A stretch of DNA of 64,000 nt from the NCBI GenBank assembly GCA_963580455.1, contig OY756972.1:12663001-12727000 (forward strand), written 5' to 3'. The translations under genes were made by a program, and so were the position numbers. Shown here in pieces: positions 50,221 to 62,063 of this stretch (the stretch's first letter is position 1; each line of letters begins with the position of its first letter). This DNA is from Euonymus europaeus. Taxonomy: Eukaryota > Streptophyta > Magnoliopsida > Celastrales > Celastraceae. Below the pieces are notes generated by a model. The model was not told the DNA's origin, did no database searches, and saw only the letters and a list, made by a program, of their open reading frames with translations.

Positions 50221-53100
50221 CTTTGATGATCCGAAGTTGCTCAACTCTCTATATGGAGGAGCTTTTAACGGTTTTGTCCATTAGTCATAGAAAGTTGGTG
50301 TTTTGGCATCGAAATATTCTAGGAAAGTTATACTCCAAAAATTTTACATATAAGAACAATAAAAAGTCTATCCCGAGCGACTTTGATGGTCCGAAGTTTC
50401 TCAACACTCTTTATGTAGGAGCTTTTAACGGTTTTCTCCATTAGTTATAGAAAGTTGGTGTTTTGGCATCGAAATAATCTAGGAAGGTTATACTCATGGA
50501 GTTTGATATATAAAAACAATAAAAAGGCTATCCCGAGCGACTTTGATTGTTCGAAGTTGCTCAACTCTCTCTATGGAGAAGCTTTTAACGGTTTTCTCCA
50601 TATGTCATAGAAAGTTGGTGTTTTGGCATCGCAATAATCCAAGAAGCTTATACTCATAAAATTTGCAATATAAGAACAATAAAAATTGTACACCGAGCAA
50701 CTTTGATGATCCGAAGTTGCTCAACTCTCTCTATGGAGGTGCTTTTAACGGTTTTGTTCATTAGTCATAGAAAGTTGGTGTTTTGGCATCGAAATAATCC
50801 AGGAAGGTTATACTCAAAAAATTTGACATATAAGAACAATAAAAATTGTACACCGAGCAACTTTGATGATCCGAAGTTGCTCAACTCTCTCTATGGAGGA
50901 GCTTTTAACGGTTTTGTCCATTAGACATAGAAAGTTGGTGTTTTGGCATCGAAATAATCTAGGAAGGTTATACTCCTAAAATTTGACATATAAGAACAAT
51001 AAAAAGTCTATCCCGAGCTACTTTGATGATCCGAAGTTGCTCAACTCTCTCTATGGAGGAGCTTTTAACGGTTTTGTCAATTTGTCATAGAAAGTTGGTG
51101 TTTTGGCATCGAAATAATCTAGGAAGCTTATACTCATAAAATTTGACATATAAGAACAATCAAAATTGTATACCGAGCAACTTTGATGGTCCGAAGTTGC
51201 TCAACACTCTCTATGGCGGAGCTTTTATCGGTTTTGCTCATTAGTCATAGAAACTTGGTGTTTTGGCATCGAAATAATATAGGAAGCTTAAACTCGTAAA
51301 ATTTGACATATAAGAACAATAAAAATTGTACACCGAGCAACTTTGATGGTCCGAAGTTGCTCAACACTCTCTATGGAGGAGCTTTTATCGGTTTTGCTCA
51401 TTAGTCATAGAAACCTGTTGTTTTGGCATCGAAATAATATAGGAAGCTTAAACTCGTAAAATTTGACATATAAGAACAATAAAAATTGTACACCGAGCAA
51501 CTTTGATGATCCGAAGTTGCTCAACTCTCTCTATGGAGGAGCTTTTAACGGTTTTGTCCATTAGTCATAGAAAGTTGGTGTTTTGGCATCGAAATAATCT
51601 AGGAAGGTTATACTCCTAAAATTTGACATATAAGAACAATAAAAAGTCTATCCCGAGCTACTTTGATAGTCCGAAGTTGCTCAACTCTCTCTATGGAGGA
51701 GCTTTTAACGGTTTTGTCAATTTATCATAGAAAGTTGGTGTTTTGGCATCGAAATAATCTAGGAAGCTTATCCTCATAAAATTTGACATATAAGAACAAT
51801 CAAAATTGTATACCGAGCAACTTTGATGATCCGAAGTTGCTCAACTCTCTCTATGGAGGAGCTTTTAACGGTTTTGTCCCTTTGTCATAGAAACTTGGTG
51901 TTTTGGCATCGAAATAATCTAGGAAGCTTATACTCATAAAATTTGACATATAAGAACAATAAAAAGTCTATCCTGAGTGACTTTGATAGTCCGAAGTTGC
52001 TCAACTCTCTCTATGGAGGAGCTTTTAACAATTTTCTCCATTTGTCATAGAAAGTTGGTGTTTTGGCATTAATATAATCGAGGAAGCTTATACACATAAA
52101 ATTTGACATATAAGAACAATAAAAATTGTACAACGAGCAACTTTGATGGTCCGAAGTTGCTCAACTCTCTCTATGGAGGAGCTTTTAACGGTTTTGTCCA
52201 TTAGTCATAGCAAGTTGGTTTTTTGGCATCAAAAAAATCTAGGAAACTTATACTCATAAAATTTGACATTGAAGAACAATAAAAAGTCTATCCCGAGCGA
52301 CTTTGATAGTCCGAAGTTGCTCAACTCTCTCTATGGGGGAGCTTTTCACGGTTTTCTCCATTTGTCATAGAAAGTTGGTGTTTTGGCATCGAAATAATCT
52401 ATGAAGCTTAAACTCGTAAAATTTGACATATAAGAACAATAAAAATTGTACACCGAGCAACTTTGATGGTCCGAAGTTGCTCAACTCTCTCTATGGAGGA
52501 GCTTTTAACGGTTTTATCCATTAGTGATAGAAAGTTGCTGTTTTGGCATCGAAATAGTCTAGGAAGATTATATTCATAAAATTTGACACATAAGAACAAT
52601 AAGAAGTCTATCCCGACCGACTTTGATAGTCCGAAGTTGTTCAACTCTCTCTATGGAGGAGCTTTTCACGGTTTTCTCCATTTGTGATAGAAAGTTCGTG
52701 TTTTGGCATCGAAATAATCCAGGAAGCTTATACTCATAAAATTTGACATATAAGAACAATAAAAATTGTACACCGACCAACTTTGATGATTCGAAGTTGC
52801 TCAACTCTCTCTATGGAGGTGCTTTTAACGGTTTCGTCCTTTTGTCATAGAAAGTTGGTGTTTTGGCATCGAAATTATCTATGAAGCTTATAATCATAAA
52901 ATTTGACATATAAGAACAATAAAAAGTGTACAACGAGCGACTTCGATGGTCCCAAGTTGCTCAACTCTCTTTATGGAGGAGCTTTTAACGGTTTTGTCCA
53001 TTTGTAATAGAAAGTTGGTGTTTTGGCATCGAAATAATCTAGGAAGCTTATACTCATAAAATTTGACATATAAGAACAATAAAAATTGTATACCGAGCAA
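50221..53100. repeat. Right HOR unit 6: the canonical 18-mer, A to R, 2880 bp
   Basis: This is the cleanest full unit: A (50221), B (50381), C (50541), D (50701), E (50861), F (51021), G (51181), H (51341), I (51501), J (51661), K (51821), L (51981), M (52141), N (52301), O (52461), P (52621), Q (52781), R (52941). Diagnostics: B GTTATAG and ATGGAGTTTGATATATAAAAAC; C CATATG and GCAATAATCC; D GTTCATTAG; F GTCAATTTG and AATCAAAATTG; G and H TTTATCGG, GCTCATTAG; J TTTATC; K GTCCCTTTG; L AACAATTTT and CATTAATATAATCG; M TTGGTTTTTTGG and GACATTGAAG; N TTTTCACGG; O TTTTATCC and AATAAGAAGTC; P TTGTTCAAC; Q GTTTCGTCC; R CTTCGATGGTCCCAAG. Confidence 0.9.
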
Positions 53101-56100
53101 CTTTGATGATCCGAAGTTGCTCAACTCTCTCTATGGAGGAGCATTTAACGGTTTTGTCCATTAGTCATAGAAAGTTGGTGTTTTGGCATCGAAATAATCT
53201 AGGAAGGTTATACTCCAATAATTTTACATATAAGAACAATAAAAAGTCTATCCCGAGCGACTTTGATGGTCCGAAGTTTCTCAACACTCTTTATGTAGGA
53301 GCTTTTAACGGTTTTCCCCATTAGTTATAGAAAGTTGGTGTTTTGGCATCGAAATAATCTAGGAAGGTTATACTCATGGAGTTTGATATATAAAAACAAT
53401 AAAAAGGCTATCCCGAGCGACTTTGATTGTTCGAAGTTGCTCAACTCTCTCTATGGAGAAGCTTTTAACGGTTTTCTCCATATGTCATAGAAAGTTGGTG
53501 TTTTGGCATCGCAATAATCCAAGAAGCTTATACTCATAAAATTTGCAATATAAGAACAATAAAAATTGTACACCGAGCAACTTTGATGATCCGAAGTTGC
53601 TCAACTCTCTCTATGGAGGTGCTTTTAACGGTTTTGTTCATTAGTCATAGAAAGTTGGTGTTTTGGCATCGAAATAATCCAGGAAGGTTATACTCAAAAA
53701 ATTTGACATATAAGAACAATAAAAATTGTACACCGAGCAACTTTGATGATCCGAAGTTGCTCAACTCTCTCTATGGAGGAGCTTTTAACGGTTTTGTCCA
53801 TTAGTCATAGAAAGTTGGTGTTTTGGCATCGAAATAATCTAGGAAGGTTATACTCCTAAAATTTGACATATAAGAACAATAAAAAGTCTATCCCGAGCTA
53901 CTTTGATAGTCCGAAGTTGCTCAACTCTCTCTATGGAGGAGCTTTTAACGGTTTTGTCAATTTGTCATAGAAAGTTGGTGTTTTGGCATCGAAATAATCT
54001 AGGAAGCTTATACTCATAAAATTTGACATATAAGAACAATCAAAATTGTATACCGAGCAACTTTGATGGTCCGAAGTTGCTCAACACTCTCTATGGAGGA
54101 GCTTTTATCGGTTTTGCTCATTAGTCATAGAAACTTGGTGTTTTGGCATCGAAATAATATAGGAAGCTTAAACTCGTAAAATTTGACATATAAGAACAAT
54201 AAAAATTGTACACCGAGCAACTTTGATGGTCCGAAGTTGCTCAACAATATCTATGGAGGAGCTTTTATCGGTTTTGCTCATTAGTCATAGAAACCTGGTG
54301 TTTTGGCATCGAAATAATATAGGAAGCTTAAACTCGTAAAATTTGACATATAAGAACAATAAAAATTGTACACCGAGCAACTTTGATGGTCCGAAGTTGC
54401 TCAACTCTCTCTATGGAGGAGCTTTTAACGGTTTTGTCCATTAGTCATAGAAAGTTGGTGTTTTGGCATCGAAATAATCTAGGAAGGTTATACTCCTAAA
54501 ATTTGACATATAAGAACAATAAAAAGTCTATCCCGAGCTACTTTGATAGTCCGAAGTTGCTCAACTCTCTCTATGGAGGAGCTTTTAACGGTTTTGTCAA
54601 TTTGTCATAGAAAGTTGGTGTTTTGGCATCGAAATAATCTAGGAAGCTTATACTCATAAAATTTGACATATAAGAACAATCAAAATTGTATACCGAGCAA
54701 CTTTGATGGTCCGAAGTTGCTCAACACTCTCTATGGAGGAGCTTTTATCGGTTTTGCTCATTAGTCATAGAAACTTGGTGTTTTGGCATCGAAATAATAT
54801 AGGAAGCTTAAACTCGTAAAATTTGACATATAAGAACAATAAAAATTGTACACCGAGCAACTTTGATGGTCCGAAGTTGCTCAACACTCTCTATGGAGGA
54901 GCTTTTATCGGTTTTGCTCATTAGTCATAGAAACCTGGTGTTTTGGCATCGAAATAATATAGGAAGCTTAAACTCGTAAAATTTGACATATAAGAACAAT
55001 AAAAATTGTACACCGAGCAACTTTGATGATCCGAAGTTGCTCAACTCTCTCTATGGAGGAGCTTTTAACGGTTTTGTCCATTAGGCATAGAAAGTTGGTG
55101 TTTTGGCATCGAAATAATCTAGGAAGGTTATACTCCTAAAATTTGACATATAAGAACAATAAAAAGTCTATCCCGAGACACTTTGATAGTCCGAAGTTGC
55201 TCAACTCTCTCTATGGAGGAGCTTTTAACGGTTTTGTCAATTTATCATAGAAAGTTGGTGTTTTGGCATCGAAATAATCTAGGAAGCTTATACTCATAAA
55301 ATTTGACATATAAGAACAATCAAAATTGTATACCGAGCAACTTTGATGATCCGAAGTTGCTCAACTCTCTCTATGGAGGAGCTTTTAACGGTTTTGTCCC
55401 TTTGTCATAGAAACTTGGTGTTTTGGCATCGAAATAATCTAGAAAGCTTATACTCATAAAATTTGACATATAAGAACAATAAAAATTCTATCCCGAGTGA
55501 CTTTGATAGTCCGAAGTTGCTCAACTCTCTCTATGGAGGAGCTTTTAACAATTTTCTCCATTTGTCATAGAAAGTTGGTGTTTTGGCATTAATATAATCG
55601 AGGAAGCATATACACATAAAATTTGACATATAAGAACAATAAAAATTGTACACCGAGCAACTTTGATGGTCCGAAGTTGCTCAACTCTCTCTATGGAGGA
55701 GCTTTTAACGGTTTTGTCCATTAGTCATAGCAAGTTGGTTTTTTGGCATCAAAAAAATCTAGGAAACTTATACTCATAAAATTTGACATTGAAGAACAAT
55801 AAAAAGTCTATCCCGAGCGACTTTGATAGTCCGAAGTTGCTCAACTCTCTCTATGGAGGAGCTTTTCACGGTTTTCTCCATTTGTCATAGAAAGTTGGTG
55901 TTTTGGCATCGAAATAATCTATGAAGCTTAAACTCGTAAAATTTGACATATAAGAACAATAAAAATTGTACACCGAGCAACTTTGATGGTCCGAAGTTGC
56001 TCAACTCTCTCTATGGAGGAGCTGTTAACGGTTTTATCCATTAGTGATAGAAAGTTGGTGTTTTGGCATCGAAATAGTCTAGGAAGATTATATTCATAAA

Positions 56101-56620
56101 ATTTGACATATAAGAACAATAAGAAGTCTATCCCGACCGACTTTGATAGTCCGAAGTTGTTCAACTCTCTCTATGGAGGAGCTTTTCACGGTTTTCTCCA
56201 TTTGTGATAGAAAGTTGGTGTTTTGGCATCGAAATAATCCAGGAAGCTTATACTCATAAAATTTGACATATAAGAACAATAAAAATTGTACACCGACCAA
56301 CTTTGATGATCCGAAGTTGCTCAACTCTCTTTATGGAGGTGCTTTTAACGGTTTCGTCCTTTTGTCATAGAAAGTTGGTGTTTTGGCATCGAAATAATCT
56401 ATGAAGCTTATAATCATAAAATTTGACATATAAGAACAATAAAAAGTGTACAACGAGCGACTTCGATGGTCCCAAGTTGCTCAACTCTCTTTATGGAGGA
56501 GCTTTTAACGGTTTTGTCCATTTGTCATAGAAAGTTGGTGTTTTGGCATCGAAATAATCTAGGAAGCTTATACTCATAAAATTTGACATATAAGAACAAT
56601 AAAAATTGTATACCGAGCAA
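53101..56620. repeat. Right HOR unit 7: 22 monomers, 18-mer plus a four-monomer duplication
   Basis: Order: A (53101) to I (54381), then F, G, H, I again (54541-55180), then J (55181) to R (56461). Total length 3520 bp is 2880 plus 640. J opens after CCCGAGACA, a variant shared with the next two units (about 58056 and 60616), and I has TTAGGCATAG, also shared with them. Confidence 0.9.
53901..55180. repeat. 640-bp tandem duplication, F-G-H-I twice
   Basis: 53901-54540 and 54541-55180 carry the same four types in order. Private differences: CAACAATATCTATGG in the first H (about 54243) against CAACACTCTCTATGG in the second; GATGGT in the first I against GATGAT in the second; and TTAGTCATAG against TTAGGCATAG in I. 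Confidence 0.88.
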
Positions 56621-59343
56621 CTTTGATGATCCGAATTTGCTCAACTCTCTCTATGGAGGAGCTTTTAACGGTTTTGTCCATTAGTCATAGAAAGTTGGTG
56701 TTTTGGCATCGAAATAATCTAGGAAGGTTATACTCCAAAAATTTTACATATAAGAACAATAAAAAGTCTATCCCGAGCGACTTTGATGGTCCGAAGTTTC
56801 TCAACACTCTTTATGTAGGAGCTTTTAACGGTTTTCTCCATTAGTTATAGAAAGTTGGTGTTTTGGCATCGAAATAATCTTGGAAGGTTATACTCATGGA
56901 GTTTGATATATAAAAACAATAAAAAGGCTATCCCGAGCGACTTTGATTGTTCGAAGTTGCTCAACTCTCTCTATGGAGAAGCTTTTAACGGTTTTCTCCA
57001 TATGTCATAGAAAGTTGGTGTTTTGGCATCGCAATAATCCAAGAAGCTTATTATACTCATAAAATTTGCAATATAAGAACAATAAAAATTGTACACCGAG
57101 CAACTTTGATGATCCGAAGTTGCTCAACTCTCTCTATGGAGGTGCTTTTAACGGTTTTGTTCATTAGTCATAGAAAGTTGGTGTTTTGGCATCGAAATAA
57201 TCCAGGAAGGTTATACTCAAAAAATTTGACATGTAAGAACAATAAAAATTGTACACCGAGCAACTTTGATGATCCGAAGTTGCTCAACTCTCTCTATGGA
57301 GGAGCTTTTAACGGTTTTGTCCATTAGTCATAGAAAGTTGGTGTTTTGGCATCGAAATAATCTAGGAAGGTTATACTCCTAAAATTTGACATATAAGAAC
57401 AATAAAAAGTCTATCCCGAGCTACTTTGATAGTCCGAAGTTGCTCAACTCTCTCTATGGAGGAGCTTTTAACGGTTTTGTCAATTTGTCATAGAAAGTTG
57501 GTGTTTTGGCATCGAAATAATCTAGGAAGCTTATACTCATAAAATTTGACATATAAGAACAATCAAAATTGTATACCGAGCAACTTTGATGGTCCGAAGT
57601 TGCTCAACACTCTCTATGGAGGAGCTTTTATCGGTTTTGCTCATTAGTCATAGAAACTTGGTGTTTTGGCATCGAAATAATATAGGAAGCTTAAACTCGT
57701 AAAATTTGACATATAAGAACAATAAAAATTGTACACCGAGCAACTTTGATGGTCCGAAGTTGCTCAACACTCTCTATGGAGGAGCTTTTATCGGTTTTGC
57801 TCATTAGTCATAGAAACCTGGTGTTTTGGCATCGAAATAATATAGGAAGCTTAAACTCGTAAAATTTGACATATAAGAACAATAAAAATTGTACACCGAG
57901 CAACTTTGATGATCCGAAGTTGCTCAACTCTCTCTATGGAGGAGCTTTTAACGGTTTTGTCCATTAGGCATAGAAAGTTGGTGTTTTGGCATCGAAATAA
58001 TCTAGGAAGGTTATACTCCTAAAATTTGACATATAAGAACAATAAAAAGTCTATCCCGAGACACTTTGATAGTCCGAAGTTGCTCAACTCTCTCTATGGA
58101 GGAGCTTTTAACGGTTTTGTCAATTTATCATAGAAAGTTGGTGTTTTGGCATCGAAATAATCTAGGAAGCTTATACTCATAAAATTTGACATATAAGAAC
58201 AATCAAAATTATATACCGAGCAACTTTGATGATCCGAAGTTGCTCAACTCTCTCTATGGAGGAGCTTTTAACGGTTTTGTCCCTTTGTCATAGAAACTTG
58301 GTGTTTTGGCATCGAAATAATCTAGGAAGCTTATACTCATAAAATTTGACATATAAGAACAATAAAAATTCTATCCCGAGTGACTTTGATAGTCCGAAGT
58401 TGCTCAACTCTCTCTATGGAGGAGCTTTTAACAATTTTCTCCATTTGTCATAGAAAGTTGGTGTTTTGGCATTAATATAATCGAGGAAGCATATACACAT
58501 AAAATTTGACATATAAGAACAATAAAAATTGTACACCGAGCAACTTTGATGGTCCGAAGTTGCTCAACTCTCTCTATGGAGGAGCTTTTAACGGTTTTGT
58601 CCATTAGTCATAGCAAGTTGGTTTTTTGGCATCAAAAAAATCTAGGAAACTTATACTCATAAAATTTGACATTGAAGAACAATAAAAAGTCTATCCCGAG
58701 CGACTTTGATAGTCCGAAGTTGCTCAACTCTCTCTATGGAGGAGCTTTTCACGGTTTTCTCCATTTGTCATAGAAAGTTGGTGTTTTGGCATCGAAATAA
58801 TCTATGAAGCTTAAACTCGTAAAATTTGACATATAAGAACAATAAAAATTGTACACCGAGCAACTTTGATGGTCCGAAGTTGCTCAACTCTCTATATGGA
58901 GGAGCTGTTAACGGTTTTATCCATTAGTGATAGAAAGTTGGTGTTTTGGCATCGAAATAGTCTAGGAAGATTATATTCATAAAATTTGACATATAAGAAC
59001 AATAAGAAGTCTATCCCGACCGACTTTGATAGTCCGAAGTTGTTCAACTCTCTCTATGGAGGAGCTTTTCACGGTTTTCTCCATTTGTGATAGAAAGTTG
59101 GTGTTTTGGCATCGAAATAATCCAGGAAGCTTATACTCATAAAATTTGACATATAAGAACAATAAAAATTGTACACCGACCAACTTTGATGATCCGAAGT
59201 TGCTCAACTCTCTTTATGGAGGTGCTTTTAACGGTTTCGTCCTTTTGTCATAGAAAGTTGGTGTTTTGGCATCGAAATAATCTATGAAGCTTATAATCAT
59301 AAAATTTGACATATAAGAACAATAAAAAGTGTACAACGAGCGA
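56621..59343. repeat. Right HOR unit 8: A to Q, R lost at the downstream junction
   Basis: Order: A (56621), B, C (56941), D (57104) to Q (59184), seventeen monomers. C holds a 3-bp gain (CTTATTATACTC near 57051), the first length change after 23 kb of exact 160-bp register. A has CCGAATTTGC, shared only with the A at 62064. O has GAGCTGTTAACGG, shared with units 7 and 9. Confidence 0.88.
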
Positions 59344-59503
59344 CTTCGATGGTCCCAAGTTTCTCAACACTCTTTATGTAGGAGCTTTTAACGGTTTTCT
59401 CCATTAGTTATAGAAAGTTGGTGTTTTGGCATCGAAATAATCTAGGAAGGTTATACTCATGGAGTTTGATATATAAAAACAATAAAAAGGCTATCCCGAG
59501 CGA
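59344..59503. repeat. Hybrid monomer R/B, 320-bp deletion junction
   Basis: It opens with R (CTTCGATGGTCCCAAG) and continues with B (TTTCTCAACACTCTTTATGTAGG, CTCCATTAGTTATAG, ATGGAGTTTGATATA). R and A are thereby fused away: D to D spacing across the junction (57104 to 59664) is 2560 bp instead of 2880. The switch lies in the first 20 bp of the monomer, at CCAAGTT, unlike most other hybrids here. Confidence 0.88.
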
Positions 59504-62063
59504 CTTTGATTGTTCGAAGTTGCTCAACTCTCTCTATGGAGAAGCTTTTAACGGTTTTCTCCATATCTCATAGAAAGTTGGTGTTTTGGCATCGCAATAA
59601 TCTAGGAAGCTTATACTCATAAAATTTGCAATATAAGAACAATAAAAATTGTACACCGAGCAACTTTGATGATCCGAAGTTGCTCAACTCTCTCTATGGA
59701 GGTGCTTTTAACGGTTTTGTTCATTAGTCATAGAAAGTTGGTGTTTTGGCATCGAAATAATCCAGGAAGGTTATACTCAAAAAATTTGACATATAAGAAC
59801 AATAAAAATTGTACACCGAGCAACTTTGATGATCCGAAGTTGCTCAACTCTCTCTATGGAGGAGCTTTTAACGGTTTTGTCCATTAGTCATAGAAAGTTG
59901 GTGTTTTGGCATCGAAATAATCTAGGAAGGTTATACTCCTAAAATTTGACATATAAGAACAATAAAAAGTCTATCCCGAGCTACTTTGATAGTCCGAAGT
60001 TGCTCAACTCTCTCTATGGAGGAGCTTTTAACGGTTTTGTCAATTTGTCATAGAAAGTTGGTGTTTTGGCATCGAAATAATCTAGGAAGCTTATACTCAT
60101 AAAATTTGACATATAAGAACAATCAAAATTGTATACCGAGCAACTTTGATGGTCCGAAGTTGCTCAACAATCTCTATGGAGGAGCTTTTATCGGTTTTGC
60201 TCATTAGTCATAGAAACTTGGTGTTTTGGCATCGAAATAATATAGGAAGCTTAAACTCGTAAAATTTGACATATAAGAACAATAAAAATTGTACACCGAG
60301 CAACTTTGATGGTCCGAAGTTGCTCAACACTCTCTATGGAGGAGCTTTTATCGGTTTTGCTCATTAGTCATAGAAACCTGGTGTTTTGGCATCGAAATAA
60401 TATAGGAAGCTTAAACTCGTAAAATTTGACATATAAGAACAATAAAAATTGTACACCGAGCAACTTTGATGATCCGAAGTTGCTCAACTCTCTCTATGGA
60501 GGAGCTTTTAACGGTTTTGTCCATTAGGCATAGAAAGTTGGTGTTTTGGCATCGAAATAATCTAGGAAGGTTATACTCCTAAAATTTGACATATAAGAAC
60601 AATAAAAAGTCTATCCCGAGACACTTTGATAGTCCGAAGTTGCTCAACTCTCTCTATGGAGGAGCTTTTAACGGTTTTGTCAATTTATCATAGAAAGTTG
60701 GTGTTTTGGCATCGAAATAATCTAGGAAGCTTATACTCATAAAATTTGACATATAAGAACAATCAAAATTGTATACCGAGCAACTTTGATGATCCGAAGT
60801 TGCTCAACTCTCTCTATGGAGGAGCTTTTAACGGTTTTGTCCCTTTGTCATAGAAACTTGGTGTTTTGGCATCGAAATAATCTAGGAAGCTTATACTCAT
60901 AAAATTTGACATATAAGAACAATAAAAATTCTATCCCGAGTGACTTTGATAGTCCGAAGTTGCTCAACTCTCTCTATGGAGGAGCTTTTTACAATTTTCT
61001 CCATTTGTCATAGAAAGTTGGTGTTTTGGCATTAATATAATCGAGGAAGCATATACACATAAAATTTGACATATAAGAACAATAAAAATTGTACACCGAG
61101 CAACTTTGATGGTCCGAAGTTGCTCAACTCTCTCTATGGAGGAGCTTTTAACGGTTTTGTCCAATAGTCATAGCAAGTTGGTTTTTTGGCATCAAAAAAA
61201 TCTAGGAAACTTATACTCATAAAATTTGACATTGAAGAACAATAAAAAGTCTATCCCGAGCGACTTTGATAGTCCGAAGTTGCTCAACTCTCTCTATGGA
61301 GGAGCTTTTCACGGTTTTCTCCATTTGTCATAGAAAGTTGGTGTTTTGGCATCGAAATAATCTATGAAGCTTAAACTCGTAAAATTTGACATATAAGAAC
61401 AATAAAAATTGTACACCGAGCAACTTTGATGGTCCGAAGTTGCTCAACTCTCTCTATGGAGGAGCTGTTAACGGTTTTATCCATTAGTGATAGAAAGTTG
61501 GTGTTTTGGCATCGAAATAGTCTAGGAAGATTATATTCATAAAATTTGACATATAAGAACAATAAGAAGTCTATCCCGACCGACTTTGATAGTCCGAAGT
61601 TGTTCAACTCTCTCTATGGAGGAGCTTTTCACGGTTTTCTCCATTTGTGATAGAAAGTTGGTGTTTTGGCATCGAAATAATCCAGGAAGCTTATACTCAT
61701 AAAATTTGACATATAAGAACAATAAAAATTGTACACCGACCAACTTTGATGATCCGAAGTTGCTCAACTCTCTTTATGGAGGTGCTTTTAACGGTTTCGT
61801 CCTTTTGTCATAGAAAGTTGGTGTTTTGGCATCGAAATAATCTATGAAGCTTATAATCATAAAATTTGACATATAAGAACAATAAAAAGTGTACAACGAG
61901 CGACTTCGATGGTCCCAAGTTGCTCAACTCTCTTTATGGAGGAGCTTTTAACGGTTTTGTCCATTTGTCATAGAAAGTTGTTGTTTTGGCATCGAAATAA
62001 TCTAGGAAGCTTATACTCATAAAATTTGACATATAAGAACAATAAAAATTGTATACCGAGCAA
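59344..62063. repeat. Right HOR unit 9: R/B hybrid, then C to R
   Basis: Order: R/B (59344), C (59504), D (59664) to R (61904), seventeen monomers. C has CATATCTC and GCAATAATCTAGG, deviating from other C copies. L has TTTTTACAATTTT near 60985. M has CCAATAGTC near 61162. Confidence 0.88.

Noticed and set aside
52931..52950. Possible CENP-B box near CCGAG...CTTCGAT
   Set aside because: The spacing and core of the NTTCGNNNNANNCGGGN motif (either strand) are not met. Only the CCCGAG and TTCGA fragments are present, at the wrong spacing.
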